A DNA stretch of 64,000 nucleotides from Jidongwangia harbinensis. GTDB taxonomy: Bacteria > Actinomycetota > Actinomycetes > Mycobacteriales > Micromonosporaceae. The position numbers were made by a program, and so were the translations under genes. Numbering within the stretch: the stretch's first letter is position 1; each line of letters begins with the position of its first letter. The notes beneath the pieces were generated by a model. It did not search any database. It worked only from the letters and a program-made list of their open reading frames with translations, and was not told where the DNA came from. Location of the stretch: assembly GCF_020216025.1 (NCBI RefSeq), contig NZ_JAIWNC010000001.1:62001-126000 (forward strand). The letters are read 5' to 3'. Below, piece after piece: positions 33,919 through 43,173 of this stretch.

Positions 33919-35511
33919 ATGTGGACCTTGGGCATCAACTGGAAATGGCACGACGGCGCCGCCGCCCTGGTGGACGGCGACGGGCGGCTGTGGGCCCTGG
34001 CCGAGGAGGAACGGTTCACCCGGGTGAAGCACGCCTGGGGCGCGTACCCGGTCCGGGCCGCCCGGTTCTGCCTGGACCGCGCCGGGATCGACTGGCCGGA
34101 CCTGGACACCGTGGTGATCGGGTGGGACCTGCCGCAGCTGCTGCCGTGGACCGACGCGGACCGGGACGAGCTGTACGTTGCGCTGTTCGGCCGCGCCGCC
34201 GCCGGGGCGCGGAAGCCCGCCCTCGCGTTCGTCGACCATCACCTGGCGCACGCCGCGTCCGCCTTCCACGCCTCCGGCTTCACCCGTGCGGGTGTGCTGG
34301 TGGTGGACGGCGCCGGCGAGCGGGACGCGATCTCGGTGTACGCCGCCGGCCCCGGCGGGCTGGCCCGCAAGCGCCACTGGCCGCGGGCCTTCTCGCTGGG
34401 CGCGATGTACGAGGCGGCCACGCACGTGGTGGGCCTGGGCGACCTCAACGCCGGCAAGACGATGGGACTGGCCGCGTACGGCGACGGGCACGACAGCGCC
34501 CTGCTCCCGGTCGGGGACCTGGTCGGCGACGGCAGCCCGCTGTTCGACTGGCCGGCCGACCTCTCCTACGGCGACTTCACCGGCCGGTGGCGGGACCATC
34601 TGGCCGACCGTTTCGGCAAGGTCACCCGGGCACCGGCGGACCTGGACCAGGACCCGGTGGCGGTGCGGGTGGCGGCGAGTGCCCAGCGGACCACCGAGGA
34701 GGCGATCCGGGCGCTCTACACCGAGACGAGGTGCCTGACCGGCGAGCCGGCGATCTGCCTCGCCGGCGGGGTCGCCCTCAACTGCGTGGCGAACGGCCGC
34801 CTCCCGGAACCGCTCTACGTGCCGCCGTTCCCGCACGACGCCGGGGTGGCGCTCGGTGCCGCCTGGACGGTCCGCCCGCCGCGGCCGGCCGCCGAGCCGA
34901 TCACGCCCTACCTCGGCACCGACATCGCACCGGGGGACGTGCCGGACCTGCCGGAGTCCGGGTTCACGGTCCGCCCGTTCGCTCCGGAGGCGGTCGTCGA
35001 CCTGCTGCTCGCGGGCCGGATCGGCGCGGTGGCCGAGGGGCGCGCCGAGATCGGGCCGCGGGCCCTGGGCCACCGCTCGATCATCGCGCTGCCGCGCCCG
35101 GCGGCCGTCCGGGACCGGATCAACACCATCAAGGGCCGGGAGCCGTGGCGGCCGCTGGCGCCGGTGGCCGACGCCGGCCACGCGCCGCGGTTCTGGCCCG
35201 GCCAGGGGCGGCGGGAGCTGTACATGGTCGGTTCGGCGGTCGTCTCCGCGGCGGGCCGGCGCGAGCTGCCCGCCGCCACCCACGTCGACGGCACCACCCG
35301 GCCGCAGACCGTCCCGACCGGCCACGCGCCGGTGGTGGAGAGCCTGCTCGCCGGTCTGGGCTCGGCCGGTGTCGCCCCGGTCCTGGTCAACACGTCGTTC
35401 AACGGTGCGGCGGAGCCCATCGTGGACACCGCCGCCGACGCGGTCCGTACGTTCGTCGGGCTGGGCCTCGACTTCCTGGTGCTGGCGGACCGGCTGATCC
35501 GGCGCCGGTAA
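33919..35511 (+). CDS. NodU/CmcH-family O-carbamoyltransferase
   Basis: 530 residues. The Kae1-like N-terminal half has the metal-binding HHLAHAASAF near residue 110 and nucleotide-binding VVDGAGERD. AGKTMGLAAYG and CLAGGVALNCVANG are family signatures. The YrdC-like part has EIGPRALGHRSI and VNTSFNGAAEPIV. Family members transfer carbamoyl from carbamoyl phosphate, with ATP, to a hydroxyl of a sugar or other scaffold, as in tobramycin, novobiocin and cephamycin. GGAAGG precedes the ATG at 33919. It predicts a carbamate on the product. Confidence 0.93.
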   Translation: MWTLGINWKWHDGAAALVDGDGRLWALAEEERFTRVKHAWGAYPVRAARFCLDRAGIDWPDLDTVVIGWDLPQLLPWTDADRDELYVALFGRAAAGARKPALAFVDHHLAHAASAFHASGFTRAGVLVVDGAGERDAISVYAAGPGGLARKRHWPRAFSLGAMYEAATHVVGLGDLNAGKTMGLAAYGDGHDSALLPVGDLVGDGSPLFDWPADLSYGDFTGRWRDHLADRFGKVTRAPADLDQDPVAVRVAASAQRTTEEAIRALYTETRCLTGEPAICLAGGVALNCVANGRLPEPLYVPPFPHDAGVALGAAWTVRPPRPAAEPITPYLGTDIAPGDVPDLPESGFTVRPFAPEAVVDLLLAGRIGAVAEGRAEIGPRALGHRSIIALPRPAAVRDRINTIKGREPWRPLAPVADAGHAPRFWPGQGRRELYMVGSAVVSAAGRRELPAATHVDGTTRPQTVPTGHAPVVESLLAGLGSAGVAPVLVNTSFNGAAEPIVDTAADAVRTFVGLGLDFLVLADRLIRRR

Positions 35512-35519
35512 AGCCCGGC

Positions 35520-37184
35520 TCAGGGCCGGCTCGCCCGGACCGCCTCGGTGAACTCGGCGAACCGTGGCCGGTCGTAGTGCACCGACAGCGGCAGCATCAC
35601 GCCCAGCCGCTCCTCGACCAGGGAGTTGCACAGCACGGTGAGCAGGGAGTCGGCACCGAGCGCGAAGAAGTCGTCGTCCGGCCCGATCGCCGGGCGGCCC
35701 AGCAGTTCGGTCCAGATCTCCCGCACCGTGCCGGCGACCGGGTCCTCCCCGGTGGCCGGCGCCGCCCGGACCAGATCCTCGGCCCGGCGGGCGATGTCGG
35801 CGCGGCGCAGCTTGCCCTGCCCGTCCCGGGGCACCTCGGCCACGCCGAGGACGACGGCCGGGGTGGCCGCCGCGCCGAGCCGGTCCCGCAGGTGCCGGCG
35901 CAGCTCCTCGTCCCTCGCCTCGCCCCGCCACACCACGGCGACCGCGAGCCGGTCACCCGGCGCCCGTTCGACGACGGCCGCTCCGGCGTCGACGGCCAGT
36001 CCCGAGGCCAGTGCCGCCATCTCCACGGCGGCCAGCGACACCACGGCACCGCCCGCGCTGACCAGGTCGGCGTCCCGGCGTTCGAACACCAGGGTGCCGT
36101 CGGCCTCGAGCCGGCCGACGTCCGCGGTGTCCACCCACCGGGTCACCGGGCCGTCCGGGGCGTACGCCAGCTGAATCGCCCCCGGCGTGCCGGCCGGCAC
36201 CGGTCGGCCGTCCGCGCCGAGGATCCGGATCCGGGTGCCGGCCAACGCCCGGCCCACCGATCGGGGGTCGTCGCGGCCGTACCGCATCACCGTGCCGGCC
36301 GGCCAGGCCTCGCTGGTGGTGTAGACGTTGAGCACGGTGAGCCAGGGCAGCCGGTCGGCGACGTCCTCGACCAGGTCCGCGGCGGCCGGTGCCATGCCGA
36401 GGCGCAGCACCCGGACGCCGCGCAGTCGTCGCAGGTCCGCCTCCGGCAGGGCGAGCAGCTGTGCCGCCAGCGCCGGTGCGAGCAGGACCGCGCCGGCCCC
36501 GGCGCGTTCGGCCAGGGCGGCGAATCCGGACGGCGACCAGGTGGTGCAGCAGGCCAGCCCGCCGGACCGGCCCAGGAGCGCGTCCACCAGGGCGGTGTGT
36601 GCGGCGGTGGTGCCCGGCGGCGCGGTGAGCGCGACCGGCCCGCGGGGTTCGCCGCCGGGGCGGCCGGTGGCCGCCATCCGGGCCGCCGCGGTGACGGCGA
36701 CGACGGCCGGCTCGCCGGTCGTGCCGGAGGAGACCAGATACTCCAGCACGTCGCCGGCCGGCCGGGCCCGGTCCGGCGGGGACACCTCGGCCACCTGGTA
36801 GCCGCTCCCGCCGGGGTGCCCGCGAACCAGGCACCGCACCGGGAGCCGGTCCAGCAGTGCCTGCCGGCGGTCGTCGCCGCCGCCCGCGGTGACCAGGGCG
36901 GGGACCACGCCGGCCAGGTGGCATCCGAGGTACGCCCCCACGAACAGCGGCCACGCCCGGCCGTCGAACTCCAGCACCACCACGTCGCCGGAGGCCACGC
37001 CGTGGTCGCGGAGCAGGGTCCGGCAGTCGTCGGCGAGGGCGCCGATCCGGCGCCGGGTGACGTCGGTCCCGTCGTCGAGGAACAGCAGAACCGAATCCGG
37101 GTCGTGCCCGGTGCCGGCGCGCAGTGCCCGGCGGTAGTCGTCCGGGACGATGTCCACGGTGGACGGTGCCATTTCAGGGACCAC
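35520..37184 (-). CDS. adenylation-carrier didomain protein (A-PCP)
   Basis: 554 residues. Residues about 1-465 form an AMP-binding domain: VSSGTTGEPAVV (A3 region), VYTTSEAWPAG in place of the usual NxYGPTE, DTADVGRL (A7), and GQGKLRR with the A10 Lys. Residues about 470-550 are a carrier domain with FFALGADSL, Ser being the phosphopantetheine site. No condensation or reductase domain follows, so it loads its own carrier and hands the acyl group to a partner. The GTG at 37184 has AGAGG seven bases upstream; ATG 37172 is the alternative. The substrate is not predictable by eye. Confidence 0.88.
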   Translation of the reverse strand: MVPEMAPSTVDIVPDDYRRALRAGTGHDPDSVLLFLDDGTDVTRRRIGALADDCRTLLRDHGVASGDVVVLEFDGRAWPLFVGAYLGCHLAGVVPALVTAGGGDDRRQALLDRLPVRCLVRGHPGGSGYQVAEVSPPDRARPAGDVLEYLVSSGTTGEPAVVAVTAAARMAATGRPGGEPRGPVALTAPPGTTAAHTALVDALLGRSGGLACCTTWSPSGFAALAERAGAGAVLLAPALAAQLLALPEADLRRLRGVRVLRLGMAPAAADLVEDVADRLPWLTVLNVYTTSEAWPAGTVMRYGRDDPRSVGRALAGTRIRILGADGRPVPAGTPGAIQLAYAPDGPVTRWVDTADVGRLEADGTLVFERRDADLVSAGGAVVSLAAVEMAALASGLAVDAGAAVVERAPGDRLAVAVVWRGEARDEELRRHLRDRLGAAATPAVVLGVAEVPRDGQGKLRRADIARRAEDLVRAAPATGEDPVAGTVREIWTELLGRPAIGPDDDFFALGADSLLTVLCNSLVEERLGVMLPLSVHYDRPRFAEFTEAVRASRP

Positions 37185-37241
37185 GGGCCACCTCTGCGAC
37201 AAACGATGCGGTACGCCGCTGGAGCTTATAGCGTTCCGGGC

Positions 37242-37532
37242 GTGAGCACAGGAGCGCCGCACCACGCCGAACCCGAGCCCGCGCCCGACTGGGACGAACG
37301 CTTCGAGGCCGTCCTGCGCCGGTACTGCACGCGGGCCGACCCGGCGGCGCCGATCGACCCGCACGCCCCGCTGGCCGCGCAGGGCCTGGACTCCCTGGAC
37401 CTGGTGGGCATCGTCTACGACGTGGAGGAGACGTTCGGGGTCGAGATACCGGCCACCCTGCTCGGCGCCCCGCCCGGACCGTCCGCCGCGGACCTCTGGC
37501 GGGAGGTCGTCAGGACACTCCGGCCCGCTTGA
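37242..37532 (+). CDS. stand-alone acyl carrier protein
   Basis: 96 residues. APLAAQGLDSLDLVGIVYD holds the phosphopantetheine Ser51, with PATLLGAPPGPSAADLW completing the four-helix bundle. The GTG at 37242 is divergent from the A-PCP gene and lies shortly after a TATAGC box, so a leaderless or short leader is likely. It is one of three free carriers in the cluster. Its 3' end overlaps the convergent gene by 23 bases. Confidence 0.9.
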   Translation: MSTGAPHHAEPEPAPDWDERFEAVLRRYCTRADPAAPIDPHAPLAAQGLDSLDLVGIVYDVEETFGVEIPATLLGAPPGPSAADLWREVVRTLRPA

Positions 37533-38283
37533 GCGCGGCGGAGAACCCGGCGAGCCACTGCTGCAGCTGGTCCAGTTCGGCGAGGGCCTGCCGGCGTTCC
37601 TCGCCCCGCAGGTCGGTGACCAGGGCGCGGGGATCGAGCCGGATCAGATTGCCGATGTAGAGCCGGCTCCGGTAGTACTCCCCGCGGGCCGTCTCCGCCC
37701 CGGCCGGCGGCTGGGTACGGGCCTCGGCGCGGTCCTCCGCCTCGAGCAGCCGCCGGGCGAGGGCGAGCGCGGCGGACGCGGTGATCTCCCGCCGCTCCTC
37801 CCGGCACCGGCGGACGAACTCCTCGAACGTCGCGGCCGGTATGCCGGCCACCCGCTGCCACCGGTGCGACTCGTGCACCTCGATGCCGAGTTCCCGCAGC
37901 GTGGGCGGGCGCGGAACGACAACCCCTTCCCCCGTGGAAGCGGTTCTGGGCCGGCCGCCGCGGTGCTTCGCGCGCGCCGTCAGCAGTTCGCCGGCCCGCC
38001 GCTGGGTGCGCAGATGCGCCTCGGCGGCGTCCTGCTTCAACTCGAACTGCTCGCGCTCCAGGAGCTGGCAGACCCGCAGCGCGTCGGAGAGCACCTTCTC
38101 CATGGCGTCCGTGCGCCGCACCGTGAGCACCGCCTGCGCCAGCGTGTGCACCTCGCCGAGTTCGTGTCTGGCGTAGGCGAGCAACCGCCGCGTCTCCGCC
38201 AGGGTTTCGTTGACCTCCAGCGCGGCGCCGCCCGGTCCGGGCGGCGTACGGCGCGCAGGTATGAGCTGATTCTGGCTGTCCAT
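37510..38283 (-). CDS. putative DNA-binding protein of a type common in actinobacterial mobile elements
   Basis: 257 residues. A long helical N-terminus (EVNETLAETRRLLAYARHE) precedes AHLRTQRRAGELLTARAKH. PTLRELGIEVHESHRWQRVA is a predicted helix-turn-helix, and a second helical region follows it. The RAGELL plus TLxELGIxxxxSxRWQ pattern is familiar from ParB-like or phage-associated proteins, but I cannot name the family. Inside the cluster it may be a regulator or a leftover of the insertion that brought the genes. GGGGGA lies nine bases before the ATG at 38283. Confidence 0.65.
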   Translation of the reverse strand: MDSQNQLIPARRTPPGPGGAALEVNETLAETRRLLAYARHELGEVHTLAQAVLTVRRTDAMEKVLSDALRVCQLLEREQFELKQDAAEAHLRTQRRAGELLTARAKHRGGRPRTASTGEGVVVPRPPTLRELGIEVHESHRWQRVAGIPAATFEEFVRRCREERREITASAALALARRLLEAEDRAEARTQPPAGAETARGEYYRSRLYIGNLIRLDPRALVTDLRGEERRQALAELDQLQQWLAGFSAALKRAGVS

Positions 38284-38426
38284 GCTGCAGCATCCCCCGA
38301 TTGCTCGATCGCCCGGATCGCCAGTGCGAGAGTCGCAGAATGATCGAGACCCGTCAACACGTGGTGGAACCGGTTAATCGCCGCATTTGTGGTCCCCCGG
38401 CCGGGGTGTCAGTGGATCACCAGGGA

Positions 38427-39419
38427 CTACCGCATCCGGCGGTGCAGTTCCTCGAACGCGGCCGTCTCCAGGTCGGTGATCTGCCGCAGCCGGGGCACGA
38501 ACCCCCGCACCAGCGCGCCGACCGGCTGGCCCTGCCGGTGCCCGAGCATGAACCGGTGCAGCAGGACGTTCCACCGGTAGGCGCTGGTGTGCAGCTGGGT
38601 CGCGACGGTCGTAAGGTCGATGCCCAGCCGGTCCCCGGCGTGTGCCACGAACATGGCGTTCAGCTTGCGGCCGGTGGTCAGCGTGCCGAACGTGACCACC
38701 CCGGCCGGCAGCAGGTCGCCGGCCGGTTCCGGTCCGCCGAGGTAGGCGGCGAGGTCGTCGTGGAAGCGTTCCACCGCGGCCGGCCCGGCCAGCCCCGTCC
38801 CGGCCCGGTACCGCCGGACGTTCGCGTCCAGCCGGGCCCGCAGGGCGGCATCCGGGAGGTCGCGACGGTCCGGGTCCGGATCCGGCAGGTCGATGGTCAG
38901 CCGGCGGGCGTCGTACCCCCAGGCGCCGTCGGCGAGCTCCGGTTCCGCCATCGCCGTCTCCAGCGTGGTCAGGGGGAACCGGGCGGCGACCCGGCCCGGT
39001 CCGCTCCCGTCCAGCACGAGCGCCGTCGCGTCGTCCCGGGCGGCGATCACCACCCGGTGGGGGTAGTGGTGCCGCCCGGCGTACGGGGAGCGGGGATAGT
39101 GGTGCACGTCGAGCACCACGGCCGGCAGGCGCCCGTCGGCCAGCACCCGGTCGACGTGCGCCCACACCTGAGCGGCGCTCCGGTGACGGGTCAGCCGGGG
39201 GGCGATGCCGTACCAGTCGGTCAGCGCCTGTTCCGGCGGCCGGCCGACCCCCCACCATCCGGCCAGCGGCCACGGTTCGAGGCCGGGCGAGTACCAGTGT
39301 CCCCAGTCGTCACCGAGAACCAGCGGCCAGAGCCCGGCGTGCCGGAGCTGCCGCGTGTAGGTGTTGGTGACGCAGTCGAGATAGGTGTCGGCGAATCCGT
39401 CGATCTCCTCGAGGATCAC
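38427..39419 (-). CDS. BtrH-like (BtrH_N/DUF4872) cysteine acyltransferase
   Basis: 330 residues. The N-terminal half matches the papain-like BtrH_N pattern: a candidate nucleophile Cys16 in YLDCVTNTYTRQL, GRLPAVVLDVHHYPRSPYAG, then HHYPHRVVIAARDD with candidate His121 and an acidic pair. In butirosin, BtrH moves the ACP-bound gamma-glutamyl-AHBA chain onto the aminoglycoside. With the ATP-grasp, ACP and PLP decarboxylase genes of the 50-kb operon this points to an analogous transfer. The GTG at 39419 has AAGGACGGAG upstream, so the 22-codon-longer frame is rejected. Confidence 0.75.
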   Translation of the reverse strand: MILEEIDGFADTYLDCVTNTYTRQLRHAGLWPLVLGDDWGHWYSPGLEPWPLAGWWGVGRPPEQALTDWYGIAPRLTRHRSAAQVWAHVDRVLADGRLPAVVLDVHHYPRSPYAGRHHYPHRVVIAARDDATALVLDGSGPGRVAARFPLTTLETAMAEPELADGAWGYDARRLTIDLPDPDPDRRDLPDAALRARLDANVRRYRAGTGLAGPAAVERFHDDLAAYLGGPEPAGDLLPAGVVTFGTLTTGRKLNAMFVAHAGDRLGIDLTTVATQLHTSAYRWNVLLHRFMLGHRQGQPVGALVRGFVPRLRQITDLETAAFEELHRRMR

Positions 39420-39514
39420 CGTTGCTCCGTCCTTCAGTGTCGCCGGTCGATGTCCGTAGAGTGTCGTCGGATGCGGCACCCGCACTCAAGTGCCGTCGAC
39501 TCACGGGGATCAGC

Positions 39515-41350
39515 TTGCCGTCTCTCCCGCGCACCGTCCGGGACCGGTGGGTGCTGCTGCGCGCGCTCCGGCCCGGCGGCACCGTTCCGGTGACCCTGCT
39601 CTGCCTCGGATACGGCGGTTTCGCGCTGCTGCCGGCCGGATCGGCGGTCGCGATGGGTCTGCTGGTCGACCGGGTACGCCAGGCGTCCGGCGCACCGGCG
39701 GTGTGGCTGCCGGCGCTGGCGCTGTTCGTGGGTACGGTCCTGGCCGGGCACCTGATCGACGCGGCGCTGGAACCGCTGCGCTACCTGGTCCGGGCCCGGG
39801 TCAACGGGTCGCACCGGGCCACGGTGGCCGCCCTGGTCGCCGGCGCGCCCACCGTCGCGGTCCTGGAACGACCGGCGGTGCAGGACCTGATCCGGACCGC
39901 GTCCGGCGATCCGCAGAGCTGGACCGAGCAGACGCCCGGGGACGGCGCGGTCGCCCAGGTGGGTGTGCTGGCGCGCTGGCTCGCCGCGGCGTCGGCGGCC
40001 GCGGTGCTGGTCGTGTTCGCCTGGTGGCTCGTCCCGCTGCTGGCCGTGCCGGCGCTGGCGAGCCGGGCGATCCGGCGCCGCGACCTGCTCCGGGTGGTGC
40101 GGGTCTGGGCGCACGGCGCCGGCGACGGGCGCCGGGCCGACTACTGGAAGCGGACCGTGCTGTCGCCGTCCACCGGAAAGGAGCAGCGGGTGTACGGGTT
40201 CGGCGACTGGGCGGTCGCCCAGGTGCTCACCGCGGTCCGCGCCATGTACGGCCCGATCTGGGCGACCACGCTCCGGGTCCAGCGCTCCGGGGCGGCGAGC
40301 GCGCTGCTGATGCTGCTGCCGCTCACCGTCGCCTACGCGGCCGTGACCGTCGCGGTGGTCGACGGCCGGACCCCGGTCGGCGTCCAGGTGGCGGTGTTCC
40401 TGGCCGGGCTGGGCGTGTACGTCGCGCTCGGGCCGACCTGGGACGCGCTGGAGACCGAGGGCGCCCTGCGGGTGATGGCCGCGGCGGAGCAGTTGCGCGA
40501 CGTGCTGGCGCCGGTCCACCGGCGCCCGGCGACCGCACCGGTCGCCCCCCGGAACGGCCGGCCACCGTTGGTCACGTTCGAGGACGTCGGCTTCGGGTAT
40601 CCGGGCACCGGCCGCACGGTCCTGGACGGCCTGGATCTGCACATCCGCCCGGGCGAGATGCTGGCGCTGGTCGGGCTGAACGGTGCCGGGAAGTCGACGC
40701 TCACCAAGCTTCTGGCCGGCCTCTACGAGCCGACCGCCGGGCGGATCCGCGCGGACGGCGTCGATCTCCGCGACGTCGGGCTCCCCCGGTGGCGCGACCA
40801 GCTGGCCGTCGTGTTCCAGGACTTCGTCCGCTACGAGCTGCCGATGGCGGACAACGTCACGCTCGGCCGGGCGTCGGTTCCCCCCGATCCGGTGGCGCGC
40901 GACCGCGCCGCCGCCGAGGCCGGGCTCGCCGAGGTGCTGGCCCGGCTGCCGGACGGCTGGGCCACGCCGCTGTCCCGGGGCCGGTCCGGCGGGGTCGACC
41001 TGTCCGGCGGTCAGTGGCAGAAGGTGGCGCTGGCCCGGGCGCTGTACGCGGTGCACACCGGCGCCCGGATCCTGGTCCTGGACGAACCCACGGCGCATCT
41101 CGACGTGCGCAGCGAGGCGGAGCTGTTCGACCGGCTGCGCGACCGCCCGGCCGGCGTGACCGTGGTGCTCATCTCGCACCGGCTGGCCACGGTCCGCCGC
41201 AGCGACCGGATCGTGCTGCTGGACGGCGGGCGGGTGGCCGAGTCGGGACACCACGACGACCTGATCCGGCTCGACGGCCGGTACGCCCGGATGTTCCGGA
41301 CCCAGGCCGAGCGCTTCCGGCCCGGCCACCCGGACCGGGTCGACGTGTGA
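39515..41350 (+). CDS. ABC exporter half-transporter (membrane + ATPase fusion), first of a pair
   Basis: 611 residues. Residues about 1-330 hold the membrane domain with helices such as LLCLGYGGFALLPAG and LLMLLPLTVAYAAVTVAVV. The ATPase follows, with Walker A GLNGAGKST, Q-loop VVFQDF, signature LSGGQWQ, Walker B ILVLDEPTAH and the switch His in LISHRLA. TTG at 39515 with ACGGGG upstream is the preferred start; no in-frame ATG exists nearby. It overlaps the second transporter by GTGA, so the two probably form a heterodimer that exports the product or a lipid-linked precursor. Confidence 0.88.
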   Translation: MPSLPRTVRDRWVLLRALRPGGTVPVTLLCLGYGGFALLPAGSAVAMGLLVDRVRQASGAPAVWLPALALFVGTVLAGHLIDAALEPLRYLVRARVNGSHRATVAALVAGAPTVAVLERPAVQDLIRTASGDPQSWTEQTPGDGAVAQVGVLARWLAAASAAAVLVVFAWWLVPLLAVPALASRAIRRRDLLRVVRVWAHGAGDGRRADYWKRTVLSPSTGKEQRVYGFGDWAVAQVLTAVRAMYGPIWATTLRVQRSGAASALLMLLPLTVAYAAVTVAVVDGRTPVGVQVAVFLAGLGVYVALGPTWDALETEGALRVMAAAEQLRDVLAPVHRRPATAPVAPRNGRPPLVTFEDVGFGYPGTGRTVLDGLDLHIRPGEMLALVGLNGAGKSTLTKLLAGLYEPTAGRIRADGVDLRDVGLPRWRDQLAVVFQDFVRYELPMADNVTLGRASVPPDPVARDRAAAEAGLAEVLARLPDGWATPLSRGRSGGVDLSGGQWQKVALARALYAVHTGARILVLDEPTAHLDVRSEAELFDRLRDRPAGVTVVLISHRLATVRRSDRIVLLDGGRVAESGHHDDLIRLDGRYARMFRTQAERFRPGHPDRVDV

Positions 41351-43173
41351 GGCGGTACCCGGGCCTGTGGTGGCGCCTGTTCCGGCTGTCCTTCCGGGCC
41401 CGTCCGGGGGTGGCCGTGGCGGCCCTGACCTGCCGGTTGCTGAGCCTGGTCACGGTGCCCGCGACCGGGCTGGCGCTGAGCTGGGCGGTGAACGCGAGCG
41501 GCGCCGGGCTGCGGTCCACGGCGCTGGTCGGCGCCGCCGCGGCCGCGCTCGCGTACACCCTGAACGCGACCGTCGAAGGCGTCGGGCACGGGCTCGGCCT
41601 GGTGGTCGTGGACCGGACCGGCCTGCTGCTGCTGGAGCCGGAGATCCTGGGCGAGATCTGCGGCATCGACGGGCTGGACCATCTGGAACGCAGTGACTAT
41701 CTGGACCGGGTGTCCACCCTGGACCGGGCGGCCTGGGGGCTGGTGGCGGCCGCCTGGAACGCGCTGGACTCGCTGGTGAACCTGGCCCGGCTGGGGATCG
41801 TGCTGGCGTTGCTCGGCACCGTCACGCCGTACCTGACGCTGCTGCTGGTGTTCGCGGCGGTCCCGCTCTGGTTCGACGTGCGGGGCCGGCGGGTGCTGAC
41901 CCGGACCGAACTCGCCACCGCCGAGGACGACCGGCTGCAGCGGCACCTGTTCGACCTGGCCACCCGGGCGGCGCCGGGCGGGGAGATCCGGGTCGCCGGG
42001 GCCGCGTCCGACCTGGTCCGCCGGCAGGCCCGCGCCTGGCGGAACGTGCACGACGCCCGGTTCCGGGCGCAGCTGGTGAGCGCGGCCTGGCGGGCCGGCG
42101 CCTGGACGGTGTTCACGCTCGGGTTCGCCGGTGCCCTCGCCCTGGTGATCCTGCGGGCGGACCGGGCGCAGGGCACGGTCGGCGACGTGGTGCTGGCGGT
42201 CAGCGTCGCCACCACGGTACGCGGGCTGGTGCAGCAGACGGTGGCGAAGTCGGCGCAGACCGCGGAGTCCGGCGTCCTGGTCGAGCCGTACCTGTGGCTG
42301 CGCCGGTACGCGGCCGAGGCCCGGGGCGGCGAGGCGGGACACCGGGCGGCGCCGCGCCGGCTCACCGACGGCATCTCGCTGGTCGACCTGACGTACCGGT
42401 ACCCGGGCACCGGCCGGAACGCGCTGGACGGCGTCACGGTGCACCTCCCGGCCGGCAGCGTCACCGCGGTGGTGGGCGAGTACGGATCCGGCAAGACGAC
42501 GCTGGTGAAGCTGCTCTGCGGGTTCCACCGACCGGACGGTGGCCGGATCCTGGTGGACGGCGTGGACCTGGCCGGGCTGGACACCCGCGGCTGGTGGCGC
42601 CGGATGGCGGTGGCGTTCCAGGACTTCGGCCGTTACCAGGCACCGTTCCGGGAGGCGGTCGGGCTGGGCGAGCCGGGCGACCTGGCGGACGACGACCGGA
42701 TCCGGGCGGCCGTCCGCGCGGCCGGGGCGGACGACCTGCTCGACCGGTTGCCGCAGGGGCTGTCCACGCCGCTGGGCCGCGACTTCGGCGGCGTGGAGCT
42801 GTCCGAGGGCCAGTGGCAGAAGACCGCCCTGGCGCGTGCCTGCATGCGCCGGTCGCCCCTGCTGTTCGTGCTGGACGAGCCGACCGCCTCGCTGGACGCG
42901 CCGAGCGAGCGGGCCGTCTTCGACCGCTACCTGCGCCGGGCCCGCGACGCGGCCGGGGACGCCGGTGCGATCACGCTGATCGTCTCGCACCGGTTCGCCA
43001 CGGTGGCCGACGCCGACCTGATCCTGGTGCTGGACGGGGGCCGGCTGGCCGAGGCGGGCAACCACGACGAGCTGATCGCCGCCGGCGGCCGGTACGCCGC
43101 GCTGCACGCGGTCAGCACCCGGGGATACGCGACAACTTCCGGGCCACCGCCGCCAGCGACGCCAGCCCGATGA
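41347..43173 (+). CDS. ABC exporter half-transporter, second of a pair
   Basis: 608 residues. The membrane domain covers about 1-330, and the ATPase about 340-590: Walker A GEYGSGKTT, Q-loop AFQDFG, signature LSEGQWQ (Glu replacing Gly) and Walker B LFVLDEPTAS, with the switch His in VSHRFA. The altered signature suggests one degenerate ATP site, common in heterodimeric exporters. The GTG start overlaps the first transporter. The last 62 bases overlap the convergent gene at 43112. Confidence 0.88.
   Translation: MRRYPGLWWRLFRLSFRARPGVAVAALTCRLLSLVTVPATGLALSWAVNASGAGLRSTALVGAAAAALAYTLNATVEGVGHGLGLVVVDRTGLLLLEPEILGEICGIDGLDHLERSDYLDRVSTLDRAAWGLVAAAWNALDSLVNLARLGIVLALLGTVTPYLTLLLVFAAVPLWFDVRGRRVLTRTELATAEDDRLQRHLFDLATRAAPGGEIRVAGAASDLVRRQARAWRNVHDARFRAQLVSAAWRAGAWTVFTLGFAGALALVILRADRAQGTVGDVVLAVSVATTVRGLVQQTVAKSAQTAESGVLVEPYLWLRRYAAEARGGEAGHRAAPRRLTDGISLVDLTYRYPGTGRNALDGVTVHLPAGSVTAVVGEYGSGKTTLVKLLCGFHRPDGGRILVDGVDLAGLDTRGWWRRMAVAFQDFGRYQAPFREAVGLGEPGDLADDDRIRAAVRAAGADDLLDRLPQGLSTPLGRDFGGVELSEGQWQKTALARACMRRSPLLFVLDEPTASLDAPSERAVFDRYLRRARDAAGDAGAITLIVSHRFATVADADLILVLDGGRLAEAGNHDELIAAGGRYAALHAVSTRGYATTSGPPPPATPAR

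Noticed and set aside
33825..37241. Long plus-strand frame preceding the ACP at 37242
   Set aside because: Arg/Gly-rich and antisense to the A-PCP gene for its second half. Only the last 96 codons look like an ACP.
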